Positions 6,985 through 14,819 of a stretch of 37,763 nt of DNA are shown here, piece after piece (within the stretch, counting starts at the first letter, position 1; every line of letters begins with the position of its first letter). The translations under genes were made by a program, and so were the position numbers. The notes beneath the pieces were generated by a model. The model did no database searches. It was not told the DNA's origin and was given only the letters and a program-made list of their open reading frames with translations. Source of the stretch: an uncultured Oscillospiraceae bacterium (GTDB lineage: Bacteria > Bacillota > Clostridia > Oscillospirales > Acutalibacteraceae); assembly GCA_902478605.1 (NCBI GenBank), contig CABSLQ010000030.1:1-37763 (forward strand), read 5' to 3'.

Positions 6985-9318
6985 TTGCACAAAGGAACCC
7001 AGGCGCCCGCCAAACCGGATAAGAACATTGTCCCGCGGGAAGTGCTGGAAGCCTGCCGGCAGCGCGGGTGGGACATAAAGCCGCTCGCCGCCGCCGTTGC
7101 GGATTTAAGCCCGGAAGGCGACCTGTGCAAAACCTATCTTCTGCTCGACGAAGACAAGCTGCTCTTCGCCGTGTCGGACAACCGGGGCGAAATGGACTAC
7201 GCCGGGATATTCGGCAGTGCGCCTGTTCGCCCGGAACGCATCCGCGAGGTGCATACATATCCGCTGACCTCCATCGCCCGGCCGCGTCTGCTCAATCAGG
7301 TGGCCGGCGGCATGCTGGTGGTCGATTTGGACGGGGAGGAAACCTGGCTTTGCCGGTTTTCCGGCACCCGGATGCACCAGATGCGCCGTTTCACCGATCG
7401 GCTCGAACAGCTGATCGATCCCAGTAAAAAGGGGCCGCCGCCCGAGAGAGAGGACGAGACCTTCTGCCCCAAATGCGGCATGCCCTATCCCGAACGGGGG
7501 CGGGCGGTCTGCCCGCGCTGTATGGAGAAGGGCACCGTCATGCGGCGGGTGCTCGCCTATTTCAAGGAATACCGGCTGCGCCTCACGATCATGCTGCTGT
7601 GTGTCGCGGCCTCCGGCGTGTTCAACGCGATCCTGCCGTATCTGTCGGGTACCGTGCTGTACGACAAGGTACTCGGCCGGGACGAGGCTTTCGCCGCCTC
7701 GCTCGGGGTCGGCGGGAATTTTGTGCTGCTGCTCGGTCTGGTGGTCATCACCATGGCGGCCACCCGCCTGCTGCAGCAGGTGACGGGCATCCTGCAAGGC
7801 TGCATGACTGCGTATATGGTGCCGGGCGTGGTATGCAAAATCAAAAACAGCGTGTTTGGTGCCCTGCAGCGGCTTTCCATCGGCTTTTTCACCCGGCGGC
7901 AGACCGGCGGCCTGATGCAGCGGGTCAATGCCGACGCCAATGAAGTCATGCAGTTTTTCATCGACGGCCTGCCTTATCTGCTGTTCAACGTCCTGACCAT
8001 CGTGGTCACGGCGATCATCATGTTTTCGATGAACTGGATTCTGGCGCTGGTGGCGCTGTGCCTCGTGCCGCCGGTGTTTTGGGTGAGCTACCGGCTGCTG
8101 CCCCGGCTGTGGCACAGCCATGGCCGGCGCGCCCGGGTGGTGCGCACCCTGTATTCGGTGCTCAATGACAACATCACCGGCGCCCGGGTGGTCAAGGCCT
8201 TCGGCCAGGAAGCGGCGGAAGATACCCGCTTCAGCAAAAGCAGCGAACGGGTGCGCGAGGCGGAAATGGACATCGTCCGCTACGAAAACCGGTTCAGCGT
8301 CGCCTACAGCGTGGCCCGGGAGGTGCCCGGCCTGCTGGTCTGGGCGGTCGGGGCGCTGATCGTCCTGAATACGGGCGGCGCCTTCGGCTACGGCGCGCTC
8401 ATCACCTTCACGGGGTATCTGTCCATGCTGCAGGGGCCGATGGAATTCTTTTCTCACGTGTTCCAGTGGTGGTCGAACAGCATGAACTCCGCCCAGCGGA
8501 TCTTTGAAATCATCGATGCGCACCCCGACGTGGTGGAAAAGGAAAACGCCCTGGACATCCAGCTGCAGGGGGATATTCGGCTCGACGAGGTGAGCTTCAG
8601 CTACGAGCCCAACAAGCCGGTGCTCAAAAACATCAGCTTTGCGGTCAAGCCGGGCGAGATGCTGGGCATCGTGGGCCGTTCCGGCGCGGGGAAGACCACC
8701 CTGGTCAACCTCATTTCCCGCCTGTATGACGCGGACAGCGGCACCATCATGCTCGACGGACACGATATCCGCGATCTGTCCTTCGCCTCGCTGCGCGGCG
8801 CCGTGGCGATGGTGAGCCAGGAAACCTATATCTTCATGGGCACCGTGGCGGAAAATATCGCCTATGCCCGCCCCGATGCCACCCACGAGGAAATTGTGCA
8901 GGCCGCCATCGCCGCCAGTGCACACGGCTTCATCTGCCGTCTTCCCGACGGGTACGATACCCTGATCGGCGCCGGCGGGCGGCAGCTTTCGGGCGGCGAG
9001 CGGCAGCGTGTGTCCATCGCCCGGGCGATTCTCGCCAATCCGCGCATCCTGGTGCTCGACGAAGCGACCGCCTCGGTGGATACCGAGACGGAAAAGGCCA
9101 TACAGGCCTCGCTCGATCAGCTTGTGAAAGGGCGCACCACCATTTCCATCGCGCATCGGCTGTCCACCCTGCGCGGGGCGGATCGGCTCATTGTGCTGGA
9201 AAACGGCGAGCTGGTGGAAAGCGGTACACACAAGGAGCTGGTGGACAAGCGTGGTGTCTATTACAAGCTGCTGCAGCTGCAGTCCAAGGCGCTGGCCATG
9301 AGAGGAGTGGGCGACTGA
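6985..9318 (+). CDS. ABC exporter half-transporter with PH-like region and zinc ribbon
   Basis: 777 residues. Residues 1-150 form a beta-rich, PH-like region (YLLLDEDKLLFAVSD, MLVVDLDGEETWLCRFSG). Next is a zinc ribbon, C161/C164 and C176/C179. Six transmembrane helices of the type-I exporter (ABC_membrane) fold follow, about 190-490, then a nucleotide-binding domain with Walker A GRSGAGKT (564-571), LSGGERQR signature, Walker B ILVLDEAT and H-loop IAHRLSTL. All catalytic residues are intact. I chose TTG 6985 because AAGGGG lies about seven bases upstream. The stop overlaps the DUF1854 start by one base, and the partner subunit follows. Probably a heterodimeric exporter with a cytosolic sensing module; the substrate is unknown. 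Confidence 0.85.
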   Translation: MHKGTQAPAKPDKNIVPREVLEACRQRGWDIKPLAAAVADLSPEGDLCKTYLLLDEDKLLFAVSDNRGEMDYAGIFGSAPVRPERIREVHTYPLTSIARPRLLNQVAGGMLVVDLDGEETWLCRFSGTRMHQMRRFTDRLEQLIDPSKKGPPPEREDETFCPKCGMPYPERGRAVCPRCMEKGTVMRRVLAYFKEYRLRLTIMLLCVAASGVFNAILPYLSGTVLYDKVLGRDEAFAASLGVGGNFVLLLGLVVITMAATRLLQQVTGILQGCMTAYMVPGVVCKIKNSVFGALQRLSIGFFTRRQTGGLMQRVNADANEVMQFFIDGLPYLLFNVLTIVVTAIIMFSMNWILALVALCLVPPVFWVSYRLLPRLWHSHGRRARVVRTLYSVLNDNITGARVVKAFGQEAAEDTRFSKSSERVREAEMDIVRYENRFSVAYSVAREVPGLLVWAVGALIVLNTGGAFGYGALITFTGYLSMLQGPMEFFSHVFQWWSNSMNSAQRIFEIIDAHPDVVEKENALDIQLQGDIRLDEVSFSYEPNKPVLKNISFAVKPGEMLGIVGRSGAGKTTLVNLISRLYDADSGTIMLDGHDIRDLSFASLRGAVAMVSQETYIFMGTVAENIAYARPDATHEEIVQAAIAASAHGFICRLPDGYDTLIGAGGRQLSGGERQRVSIARAILANPRILVLDEATASVDTETEKAIQASLDQLVKGRTTISIAHRLSTLRGADRLIVLENGELVESGTHKELVDKRGVYYKLLQLQSKALAMRGVGD

Positions 9319-9890
9319 TGTCCGAGACAGTACAGAAAAACACGGCGCTCGAGCCGGATGATCTTCTCGAGCAGGAAAAGAAATCGGTGGAGGATATCAT
9401 TTCCATCAAATCCATCACGGCGGACAACGCCGCCTTCGCCCGAACGGCGGGCGGCTTTGTGCGCATGACCTACATGGGGAAGGAGTACCCGCGCATCGCG
9501 GTGCACCGCTGCTTTCCGCACTCGGATCCCGATCTCTTTATTTCCATCCGGGAACCCGAAGGGGACGGAAAGGAGATTGGCCTCATTGAAGATTTGACGG
9601 CGCTTCCCGAGGAGACACAGGCCATGCTGCGCGAGCAGATGGACCTGCGCTATTTCGCGCCGAAAATCCGGAAAATCCACGCCATTAAAGAGGAATACGG
9701 CTATTCCTACTGGGACGTGACCACCGATAAGGGCCGCTGCCGCTTTACCGTGCGTATGGGCGGCGGCACCGTGTACGCCATCGGATCCAATCGGTATCTC
9801 GTCAACGATTTGGACGGCAACCGCTTTGAAATCCCCGACCTGTACGCCCTCACTCCGCGGGAAATCAAAAAGCTCGATCTGTTTATCTGA
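9318..9890 (+). CDS. DUF1854 family protein
   Basis: 190 residues, soluble, no signal peptide or membrane helix. The core (DLFISIREPEGDGKEIGLIEDLTALPEETQAM, then YFAPKIRKIHAIKEEYGYSYWDVTTDKG and a C-terminal DLDGNRFEIPDLYAL) matches the DUF1854 pattern. In some proteobacteria members of this family sit with an ABC exporter near cyanophycin genes and are named for that association; no cyanophycin synthetase or cyanophycinase is present here. The ATG overlaps the upstream ABC gene's TGA, with GAGGAG upstream, and the second ABC subunit starts 19 bp later. Being sandwiched between two half-transporters argues for a role in assembling or gating that exporter; this is inference. Confidence 0.8.
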   Translation: MSETVQKNTALEPDDLLEQEKKSVEDIISIKSITADNAAFARTAGGFVRMTYMGKEYPRIAVHRCFPHSDPDLFISIREPEGDGKEIGLIEDLTALPEETQAMLREQMDLRYFAPKIRKIHAIKEEYGYSYWDVTTDKGRCRFTVRMGGGTVYAIGSNRYLVNDLDGNRFEIPDLYALTPREIKKLDLFI

Positions 9891-9909
9891 GAAAGGCGGG
9901 TGAAACCGC

Positions 9910-12102
9910 ATGAATCTACGCTATACCCTGCCTGAACGGGAAGAGGCCCTGCTGCGGTCCCATCGGCAGGGGCAGAAGCTGCGCTACTGCGTCCCCTTTG
10001 ATCTCGACCGACAGGGCAATCTGTGCGCCGACGGCTGGATCGCCGTAACCAAAGAGGCGCTGTATATTCTGCGGGGCGGCGCGCTTGTTGATACGGTGCC
10101 GCTGGCCGAAGCGGAGGAGATTCTCTGCGTGCCGCAGATCGACAGCGGCCTCCTCATCGCCAAGCAGGGCGGGGAAGAGCGCCTGCTCTGCCGGTTCAGC
10201 ATGCGGCACATGGTGCGCTGTTCCTATGTGGCGCGGGGCGCCGACGCCTTCTGTAAGGGCAGCGACCGGGATGTGGTCAGCAGCGAGAGGGAAAAGCACT
10301 GTCCCGTCTGCGGGCGTGCGCTGCCCGGCACCAACCTCTGCCCACGCTGCAGCGGACGGGGGCAGGGGCTGCGCCGCATTGCGGATTTGTGCAAGGGATA
10401 CGCTGGTCCGCTTTTGTGCATCGGCCTGTTTATGGCGGTCATCGCCGGCATCACCATCTGGCAGCAGGACGTGCAGCGGCATTTCGTGGACGATGTGCTG
10501 CTCCCGCTGCACGGCGGGCTGGCAGCGGTGGCGCAGTTCTTCGGCATCATGCTGGCTTTTATGCTCGTGCGGCTGACGCTGACCGTCATCCGCAGCCTAT
10601 GGAGCAACAGCCTGGGCACCCGCATCAGCCGGGATCTGCGTGCCCGGGTGTTCCACAAAATCAACGCCCTGTCCCTTTCCTTTATTGACAGCCGGCAGGC
10701 CGGTGAGCTGATGAACCGCGTGGTGGAGGATTCCAACATCGTGCGGCAATTCATGCAGGAAGTCTTTTCCGAGATGTTTACCCAGATCTTCACCATTCTG
10801 GGCGCCATCGTGGCCATGCTGGTCATCAACTGGCGGCTGGGCCTGCTGGCGGTGGCGTTTATGCCGGCGGCCCTCATCCTTGTGCGGGTATTCCGTCGCC
10901 GGGAACGGCGCCTGTGGCGGCAGCAATGGCGCTTCAACGACAAGGTGAACAGCCGGCTGCAGGATGTGATTTCGGGTGTGCGGGTGGTCAAATCCTTCGG
11001 CCAGGAGGAACGGGAGATCCGCACCTTTCGGGAGAACACCGAGAAGCTGATGCGGTATCAGCGGCGCAACGAAAAATTCTGGGCCATTCTGTATCCCTTT
11101 GTCACCTTTCTGGTGCAGTGGGGCACCTATTTCATCACCCTGTTCGGCGGCATCACGGTGCTGGATGGCACCCTGTCGCCCGGCCAGCTCATGCAGCTCA
11201 TCGCCTACGCTTCCATGCTGTACGGGCCGCTGAACTTTCTGTCCCGCCTGCCCCGCATGCTCATGCGGCTGACAACCTCGCTGGAGAGAATTTACGATAT
11301 TCTGGATGAACAGTCGGATCTGGAGGAACGCAAGACGGCACAGGAACAGGAGATACGGGGCGACGTGGTGTTTGACGACGTGTCCTTCGGCTACAAGTCC
11401 TATCTGCCGGTGCTCGAGCATATCCGCTTCCATGTGGAGCCGGGGGAGATGATCGGCCTGGTGGGGGCATCGGGGGCCGGTAAGTCCACCCTGATCAACC
11501 TGCTGATGCGTCTGTACGACGTGGATGACGGGCGGATTCTGATCGACGGGGTGGATCTGCGCGATATTTCCCGGGAAAGCCTGCACCGACAGATCGGTGT
11601 GGTGCTGCAGGAGACCTTTTTGTTCTCCGGCTCTATCTACAACAACATTCGCTATGCCAAGCCAGAGGCAACCCGCCGCGAGGTGATTCAGGCCGCCAAG
11701 CTTGCCAATGCACATGACTTTATCACGCGGTTTCCCGACGGCTACGACACCTATGTGGGGGAGCACGGCTATACCCTGTCGGGCGGGGAGAGGCAGCGCA
11801 TCGCCATCGCCCGGGCCATTCTGCACGACCCGCGGCTGCTTATACTGGATGAGGCGACGAGCAGCCTGGACACCGAGACGGAATACCAGATCCAAGAGGC
11901 ACTTCGCCGCCTGACCAAGAACCGCACCACCTTCGCCATCGCCCACCGGCTGTCCACCCTGCGGGAAGCGGATCGCATTCTGGTCATTGACCGGCACGGT
12001 GTGGCGGAAATCGGAACCCACAACGAACTGATGCGGCAGCGCGGCATCTATTATGGGCTGGTCATGGCTCAGCTGGAGATGCACAAGGTCCGCACGTCCT
12101 GA
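9910..12102 (+). CDS. ABC exporter half-transporter, partner subunit with PH-like region and zinc ribbon
   Basis: 730 residues with the same build as the other subunit: a PH-like N-terminal region (DGWIAVTKEALYIL, LLIAKQGGEERLLCRFS, about 40-105), zinc ribbon C131/C134 and C144/C147, six membrane helices (about 165-440), and a nucleotide-binding domain with Walker A GASGAGKS (519-526), LSGGERQR, Walker B LLILDEAT and IAHRLSTL. Both partners keep the Walker B glutamate and the H-loop histidine, so neither site looks degenerate, unlike many heterodimeric exporters. The start ATG has AAAGGCGGG upstream. The GNAT-deaminase gene follows after 14 bp, probably in the same transcript. Confidence 0.85.
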   Translation: MNLRYTLPEREEALLRSHRQGQKLRYCVPFDLDRQGNLCADGWIAVTKEALYILRGGALVDTVPLAEAEEILCVPQIDSGLLIAKQGGEERLLCRFSMRHMVRCSYVARGADAFCKGSDRDVVSSEREKHCPVCGRALPGTNLCPRCSGRGQGLRRIADLCKGYAGPLLCIGLFMAVIAGITIWQQDVQRHFVDDVLLPLHGGLAAVAQFFGIMLAFMLVRLTLTVIRSLWSNSLGTRISRDLRARVFHKINALSLSFIDSRQAGELMNRVVEDSNIVRQFMQEVFSEMFTQIFTILGAIVAMLVINWRLGLLAVAFMPAALILVRVFRRRERRLWRQQWRFNDKVNSRLQDVISGVRVVKSFGQEEREIRTFRENTEKLMRYQRRNEKFWAILYPFVTFLVQWGTYFITLFGGITVLDGTLSPGQLMQLIAYASMLYGPLNFLSRLPRMLMRLTTSLERIYDILDEQSDLEERKTAQEQEIRGDVVFDDVSFGYKSYLPVLEHIRFHVEPGEMIGLVGASGAGKSTLINLLMRLYDVDDGRILIDGVDLRDISRESLHRQIGVVLQETFLFSGSIYNNIRYAKPEATRREVIQAAKLANAHDFITRFPDGYDTYVGEHGYTLSGGERQRIAIARAILHDPRLLILDEATSSLDTETEYQIQEALRRLTKNRTTFAIAHRLSTLREADRILVIDRHGVAEIGTHNELMRQRGIYYGLVMAQLEMHKVRTS

Positions 12103-12116
12103 AGCAAAGGAGAGAC

Positions 12117-13121
12117 ATGATGATTCGCCGTATGGAGCCGGACGATTTGGACCGTGTGATGCTGCTCTGGCTTGAGGGCAACCTGGATGCCCATCCTTTT
12201 ATACCGCCGGCGTATTGGCAGGAACACGCAGAAGAGGTTCGTGCCCAGCTGCCCGAGGCGGCGGTTTACCTGTATGAGCATGACGGGGCCATACAGGGTT
12301 TTGTCGGTATGACCGGCGACTATCTGGCCGGGCTCTTTGTGGACAGACGCTGCCGCGGCGCCGGGATCGGCCGGCAGCTGCTGCAGCATATCAAGGACCG
12401 ATATCCCGCCTTTACCCTGCGCGTATACGCTGAAAACCGCCGGGCGGCGGCGTTTTACTTCCGGGAAGGGCTTTCCGTACAGAGTGAAGGGGTGGATCCG
12501 GAAACCGGCAGACCGGAGCTTACCATGGCGTGGGACGGAAAAGCGTCCGGACAAGAGGAGTGGGACCGCCTGTATCAAGCGGCCAAAGGCGTACAAAATC
12601 CGCGGGAGCTCTCTCCCTGGATCGAAGCAGGACAGGTGGCCGCCGCTCTGCTGACCGAAGCGGGGCATATCTACACGGGCGTATGCATCGACACCGCCTG
12701 TTCCCTGGGCATGTGCGCAGAACGCAATGCTATTGCCCATATGATCACCTGCGGGGAGAGCCGGATCACCAAGCTCACCGCCATCACAGCCAACGGCCGG
12801 GTGGTGCCGCCCTGCGGCGCCTGCCGTGAGCTGCTGCATCAGCTGGACGTAGAGGCCGGGGCGATCGAGATCCTGACGGATTATCCAGTGATACAGACCA
12901 AACGACTGGACGAGCTGACCCCCAAACTGGTGGGGGAGCCCATAAAAAAGGAAGCGCGGCGCCATAGCGCCGCGCTTTTCTTTTTATGGGTCACAGAGTT
13001 TTGGCCAGCTCCTTCAGATAGACACGGAAGCCTTCGCCGACCTCCGGGTGGTTCAGTGCCACTTCGCAGGTGGCTTCCAGGATACCGAGCTTGTTGCCCA
13101 TATCGTACCGCTTGCCGGTGA
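12117..13121 (+). CDS. GNAT acetyltransferase-cytidine deaminase fusion, no stop before terminator
   Basis: The N-terminal domain (1-140) is a complete GNAT fold with the acetyl-CoA loop RGAGIGRQLL and ENRRAAAFY. The C-terminal domain (about 150-275) is a cytidine/blasticidin-type deaminase with the zinc and catalytic set C200-A-E202 and P-C233-G-A-C236. The fold is finished by LTPKLVGEP near 12940, but this frame has no stop there: it runs through the terminator hairpin at 12954-12985 and only ends at 13121, antisense to galU. The last 60 or so codons are therefore surely not natural protein. One G fewer in the GGGGG run at 12932-12936 would give a stop at 12943-12945, nine bases before the hairpin. 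A frameshift (sequencing error or real mutation) is most likely; a true non-stop message is the alternative. The substrate is unknown; the gene probably shares the ABC exporter transcript. Confidence 0.75.
   Translation: MMIRRMEPDDLDRVMLLWLEGNLDAHPFIPPAYWQEHAEEVRAQLPEAAVYLYEHDGAIQGFVGMTGDYLAGLFVDRRCRGAGIGRQLLQHIKDRYPAFTLRVYAENRRAAAFYFREGLSVQSEGVDPETGRPELTMAWDGKASGQEEWDRLYQAAKGVQNPRELSPWIEAGQVAAALLTEAGHIYTGVCIDTACSLGMCAERNAIAHMITCGESRITKLTAITANGRVVPPCGACRELLHQLDVEAGAIEILTDYPVIQTKRLDELTPKLVGEPIKKEARRHSAALFFLWVTEFWPAPSDRHGSLRRPPGGSVPLRRWLPGYRACCPYRTACR
12954..12985 (+). terminator. bidirectional intrinsic terminator
   Basis: GCGCGGCGC (12954-12962), loop CATA, perfect right arm (12967-12975), then TTTTCTTTTT. 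On the opposite strand the stem is followed by TTCCTTTTTT, so it also ends the convergent galU transcript. Confidence 0.92.
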
Positions 13122-13866
13122 AATCCACGCCCACCATACCGTCCCGGCGGGCCAGCGTGAGCATGGCATCGGTCAACTGGATTTCCCCGCCGGCCCCTGG
13201 CGCGGTGTTGTCCAGAATATCGAAAATTTCGGGCGGCAGCACGCAGCGTCCAAGGATGGAAAAGAGAGAAAGCACCTTGTCCGGCGTGGGTTTTTCTACC
13301 ATATCGGAGACGGTGTACAGGTTGTCCTGCAGCGGTGCCACAGCGAGAGAGCTGTATTTGCCGATCTGATCGGCCGCCACCTCCTTGATGCCCACCACGC
13401 CCTTGCCATAGGCCTCATAGGCGCGGCAAAGCTGGCCGCAGGCGGGATCCTCGCCGATGATCACGTCGTCGCCGTACAGCACAGCAAAGGGCTCATTCCC
13501 GACAAAGGACCGGGCACAGCCCACCGCGTGACCAAGGCCGCGCGTTTCCTTCTGCCGGACATAATAGATGTTCGCTAACCGCGTAATGGCGCGCACCTCT
13601 TCGAGCATGCCCTCCTTGCCTGTAGCGGCCAATCGTTCCTCCAGTTCCATCGCATGGTCGAAGTGATCCTCCAGCAGCCCCTTGCCGCGGTTGGTGATGA
13701 TGAGAATATCCTCGATGCCGGAACGCACCGCCTCTTCCACAATATACTGGATAGCGGGCTTGTCCACGATGGGCAGCATTTCCTTGGGCATCACTTTGGT
13801 GATGGGAAGCACACGGGTACCCAGACCAGCGGCCGGAATGACCGCCTTACGTACTTTCTGAGCCAT
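12991..13866 (-). CDS. galU: UTP-glucose-1-phosphate uridylyltransferase
   Basis: 291 residues. N-terminal nucleotide-binding motif GLGTRVLPITKVMPKEMLPI, the sugar-nucleotidyltransferase signature, followed by family segments KPAIQYIVEEA, RGLGHAV, VLYGDD (metal-binding Asp pair), VEKP and GEIQLTD. The protein makes UDP-glucose for glycolipids, cell-wall polymers and polysaccharides. ATG 13866 has GGAGGAG upstream; a longer in-frame extension lacks support. It is the last gene of a minus-strand unit after two RING/zinc-ribbon membrane proteins (17-bp gap), and it ends in the bidirectional terminator. Confidence 0.95.
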   Translation of the reverse strand: MAQKVRKAVIPAAGLGTRVLPITKVMPKEMLPIVDKPAIQYIVEEAVRSGIEDILIITNRGKGLLEDHFDHAMELEERLAATGKEGMLEEVRAITRLANIYYVRQKETRGLGHAVGCARSFVGNEPFAVLYGDDVIIGEDPACGQLCRAYEAYGKGVVGIKEVAADQIGKYSSLAVAPLQDNLYTVSDMVEKPTPDKVLSLFSILGRCVLPPEIFDILDNTAPGAGGEIQLTDAMLTLARRDGMVGVDFTGKRYDMGNKLGILEATCEVALNHPEVGEGFRVYLKELAKTL

Positions 13867-13883
13867 TTTTCTCCTCCATGTTT

Positions 13884-14798
13884 TTATTGAACAATCAGCC
13901 AAATGACCGTTGCAAACGGTATGAGCACCGCACAGCCGATCGAAACGGCAAGCGGCCACACCAGGGTTACGCCGCCGCTGCTGGCCAGTTCCTCCCGATA
14001 GTGCGGGGTTTCCCCCTGCACACGTCTGACCGTTTCCATACGGCGCAGCACATATGTGTGGTACACCCGGTTAGATAGAATAGCCATCGCCGTACGCAGC
14101 ACAAATCCCAGCACAGCGGAAAGATTGCAGAGCACCAGCAGCCAGGCTGGCAGCGAATCGAGCGGCACCCGGTCGCTCAGCCCCTGCACAAAGTAAAGAA
14201 ACGCCCCAAAATAGGGGAGAAACAGCAGCAATTCCAGCACAAACAGTCCCGCCGCCAGCCGATACATTTTCCGATATAAAGCCCAGATAAACGGGCAGAT
14301 GGCTGCCGACCAGTTCCAGGACGATTTGTTTTTCTGCAGGTTCATAAAATGAAAGCGGGACAGGTAAAATCCGGCGTTCGGCCCGACAAACGTGGCAATA
14401 TCCATCACGGGAAATCCGTCCATCATACTGTCCGATGCAATGCCGATATAAGGGCTGAACTGTGCATAAAAAACGCTTTCGTCCACCGGCGGTTGCTGCT
14501 CGCTGGGGGCGGGCGGGAATTCCTCATGCAAATCGTGCCCGCATTTACTGCAGAACCGGTCGCTCTGCTGGTTCACCGTTCCGCAGTTCCCGCATACAAG
14601 CGCATCCTCACTGTCCTTGGCCGGCATGGGCCGAAACTGCGCCGGCGTGCCGTGATCGGCCGCAAAGGCACAGCTTCCATGCCGGCGATAACAGTCCCGG
14701 TGGTGGGGCGCACCGCAGTCCGGACAAAACACGACGTCATCCCCGGCGGAAAAGGCCTTATGACAATAGGGGCAGGTGTAAAGGGTAACGTCCAGCAT
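13884..14798 (-). CDS. RING-like/zinc-ribbon membrane protein with DUF2628-type region (copy 2)
   Basis: 304 residues. Residues 8-45 carry a prokaryotic RING-like finger (CPYCHKAF, CPDCGAPHHRDCY, then a further Cys/His pair); about 68-90 is a second zinc ribbon (CGNCGTVNQQSDRFCSKCG). A proline-rich linker is followed by the SRFHFMNLQKNKSSWNWSA segment typical of DUF2628 proteins and then three to four membrane helices. It is a paralogue of the gene upstream. ATG 14798 is preferred over the ATG three codons earlier because it gives the same eight-residue spacing to the first CPxC as the paralogue. Function unknown: in bacteria this RING-like finger is not proof of ubiquitin-type activity. The gap to galU is 17 bp, so co-transcription is likely. 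Confidence 0.7.
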   Translation of the reverse strand: MLDVTLYTCPYCHKAFSAGDDVVFCPDCGAPHHRDCYRRHGSCAFAADHGTPAQFRPMPAKDSEDALVCGNCGTVNQQSDRFCSKCGHDLHEEFPPAPSEQQPPVDESVFYAQFSPYIGIASDSMMDGFPVMDIATFVGPNAGFYLSRFHFMNLQKNKSSWNWSAAICPFIWALYRKMYRLAAGLFVLELLLFLPYFGAFLYFVQGLSDRVPLDSLPAWLLVLCNLSAVLGFVLRTAMAILSNRVYHTYVLRRMETVRRVQGETPHYREELASSGGVTLVWPLAVSIGCAVLIPFATVIWLIVQ

Positions 14799-14819
14799 AA
14801 AAACCATCCGTTTCCGTAT

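Noticed and set aside
7105..9231. Very long open frame antisense to the first ABC exporter gene
   Set aside because: It mirrors a GC-rich gene with clear domains, has His/Gln/Arg-rich nonsense composition, no ribosome site and no recognisable domain. Similar antisense frames over other genes were dropped for the same reason.
12946..13121. C-terminal extension of the GNAT-deaminase protein
   Set aside because: It is encoded by the terminator hairpin and the antisense strand of galU. It is kept in the coordinates only because the frame is open, not as real protein.
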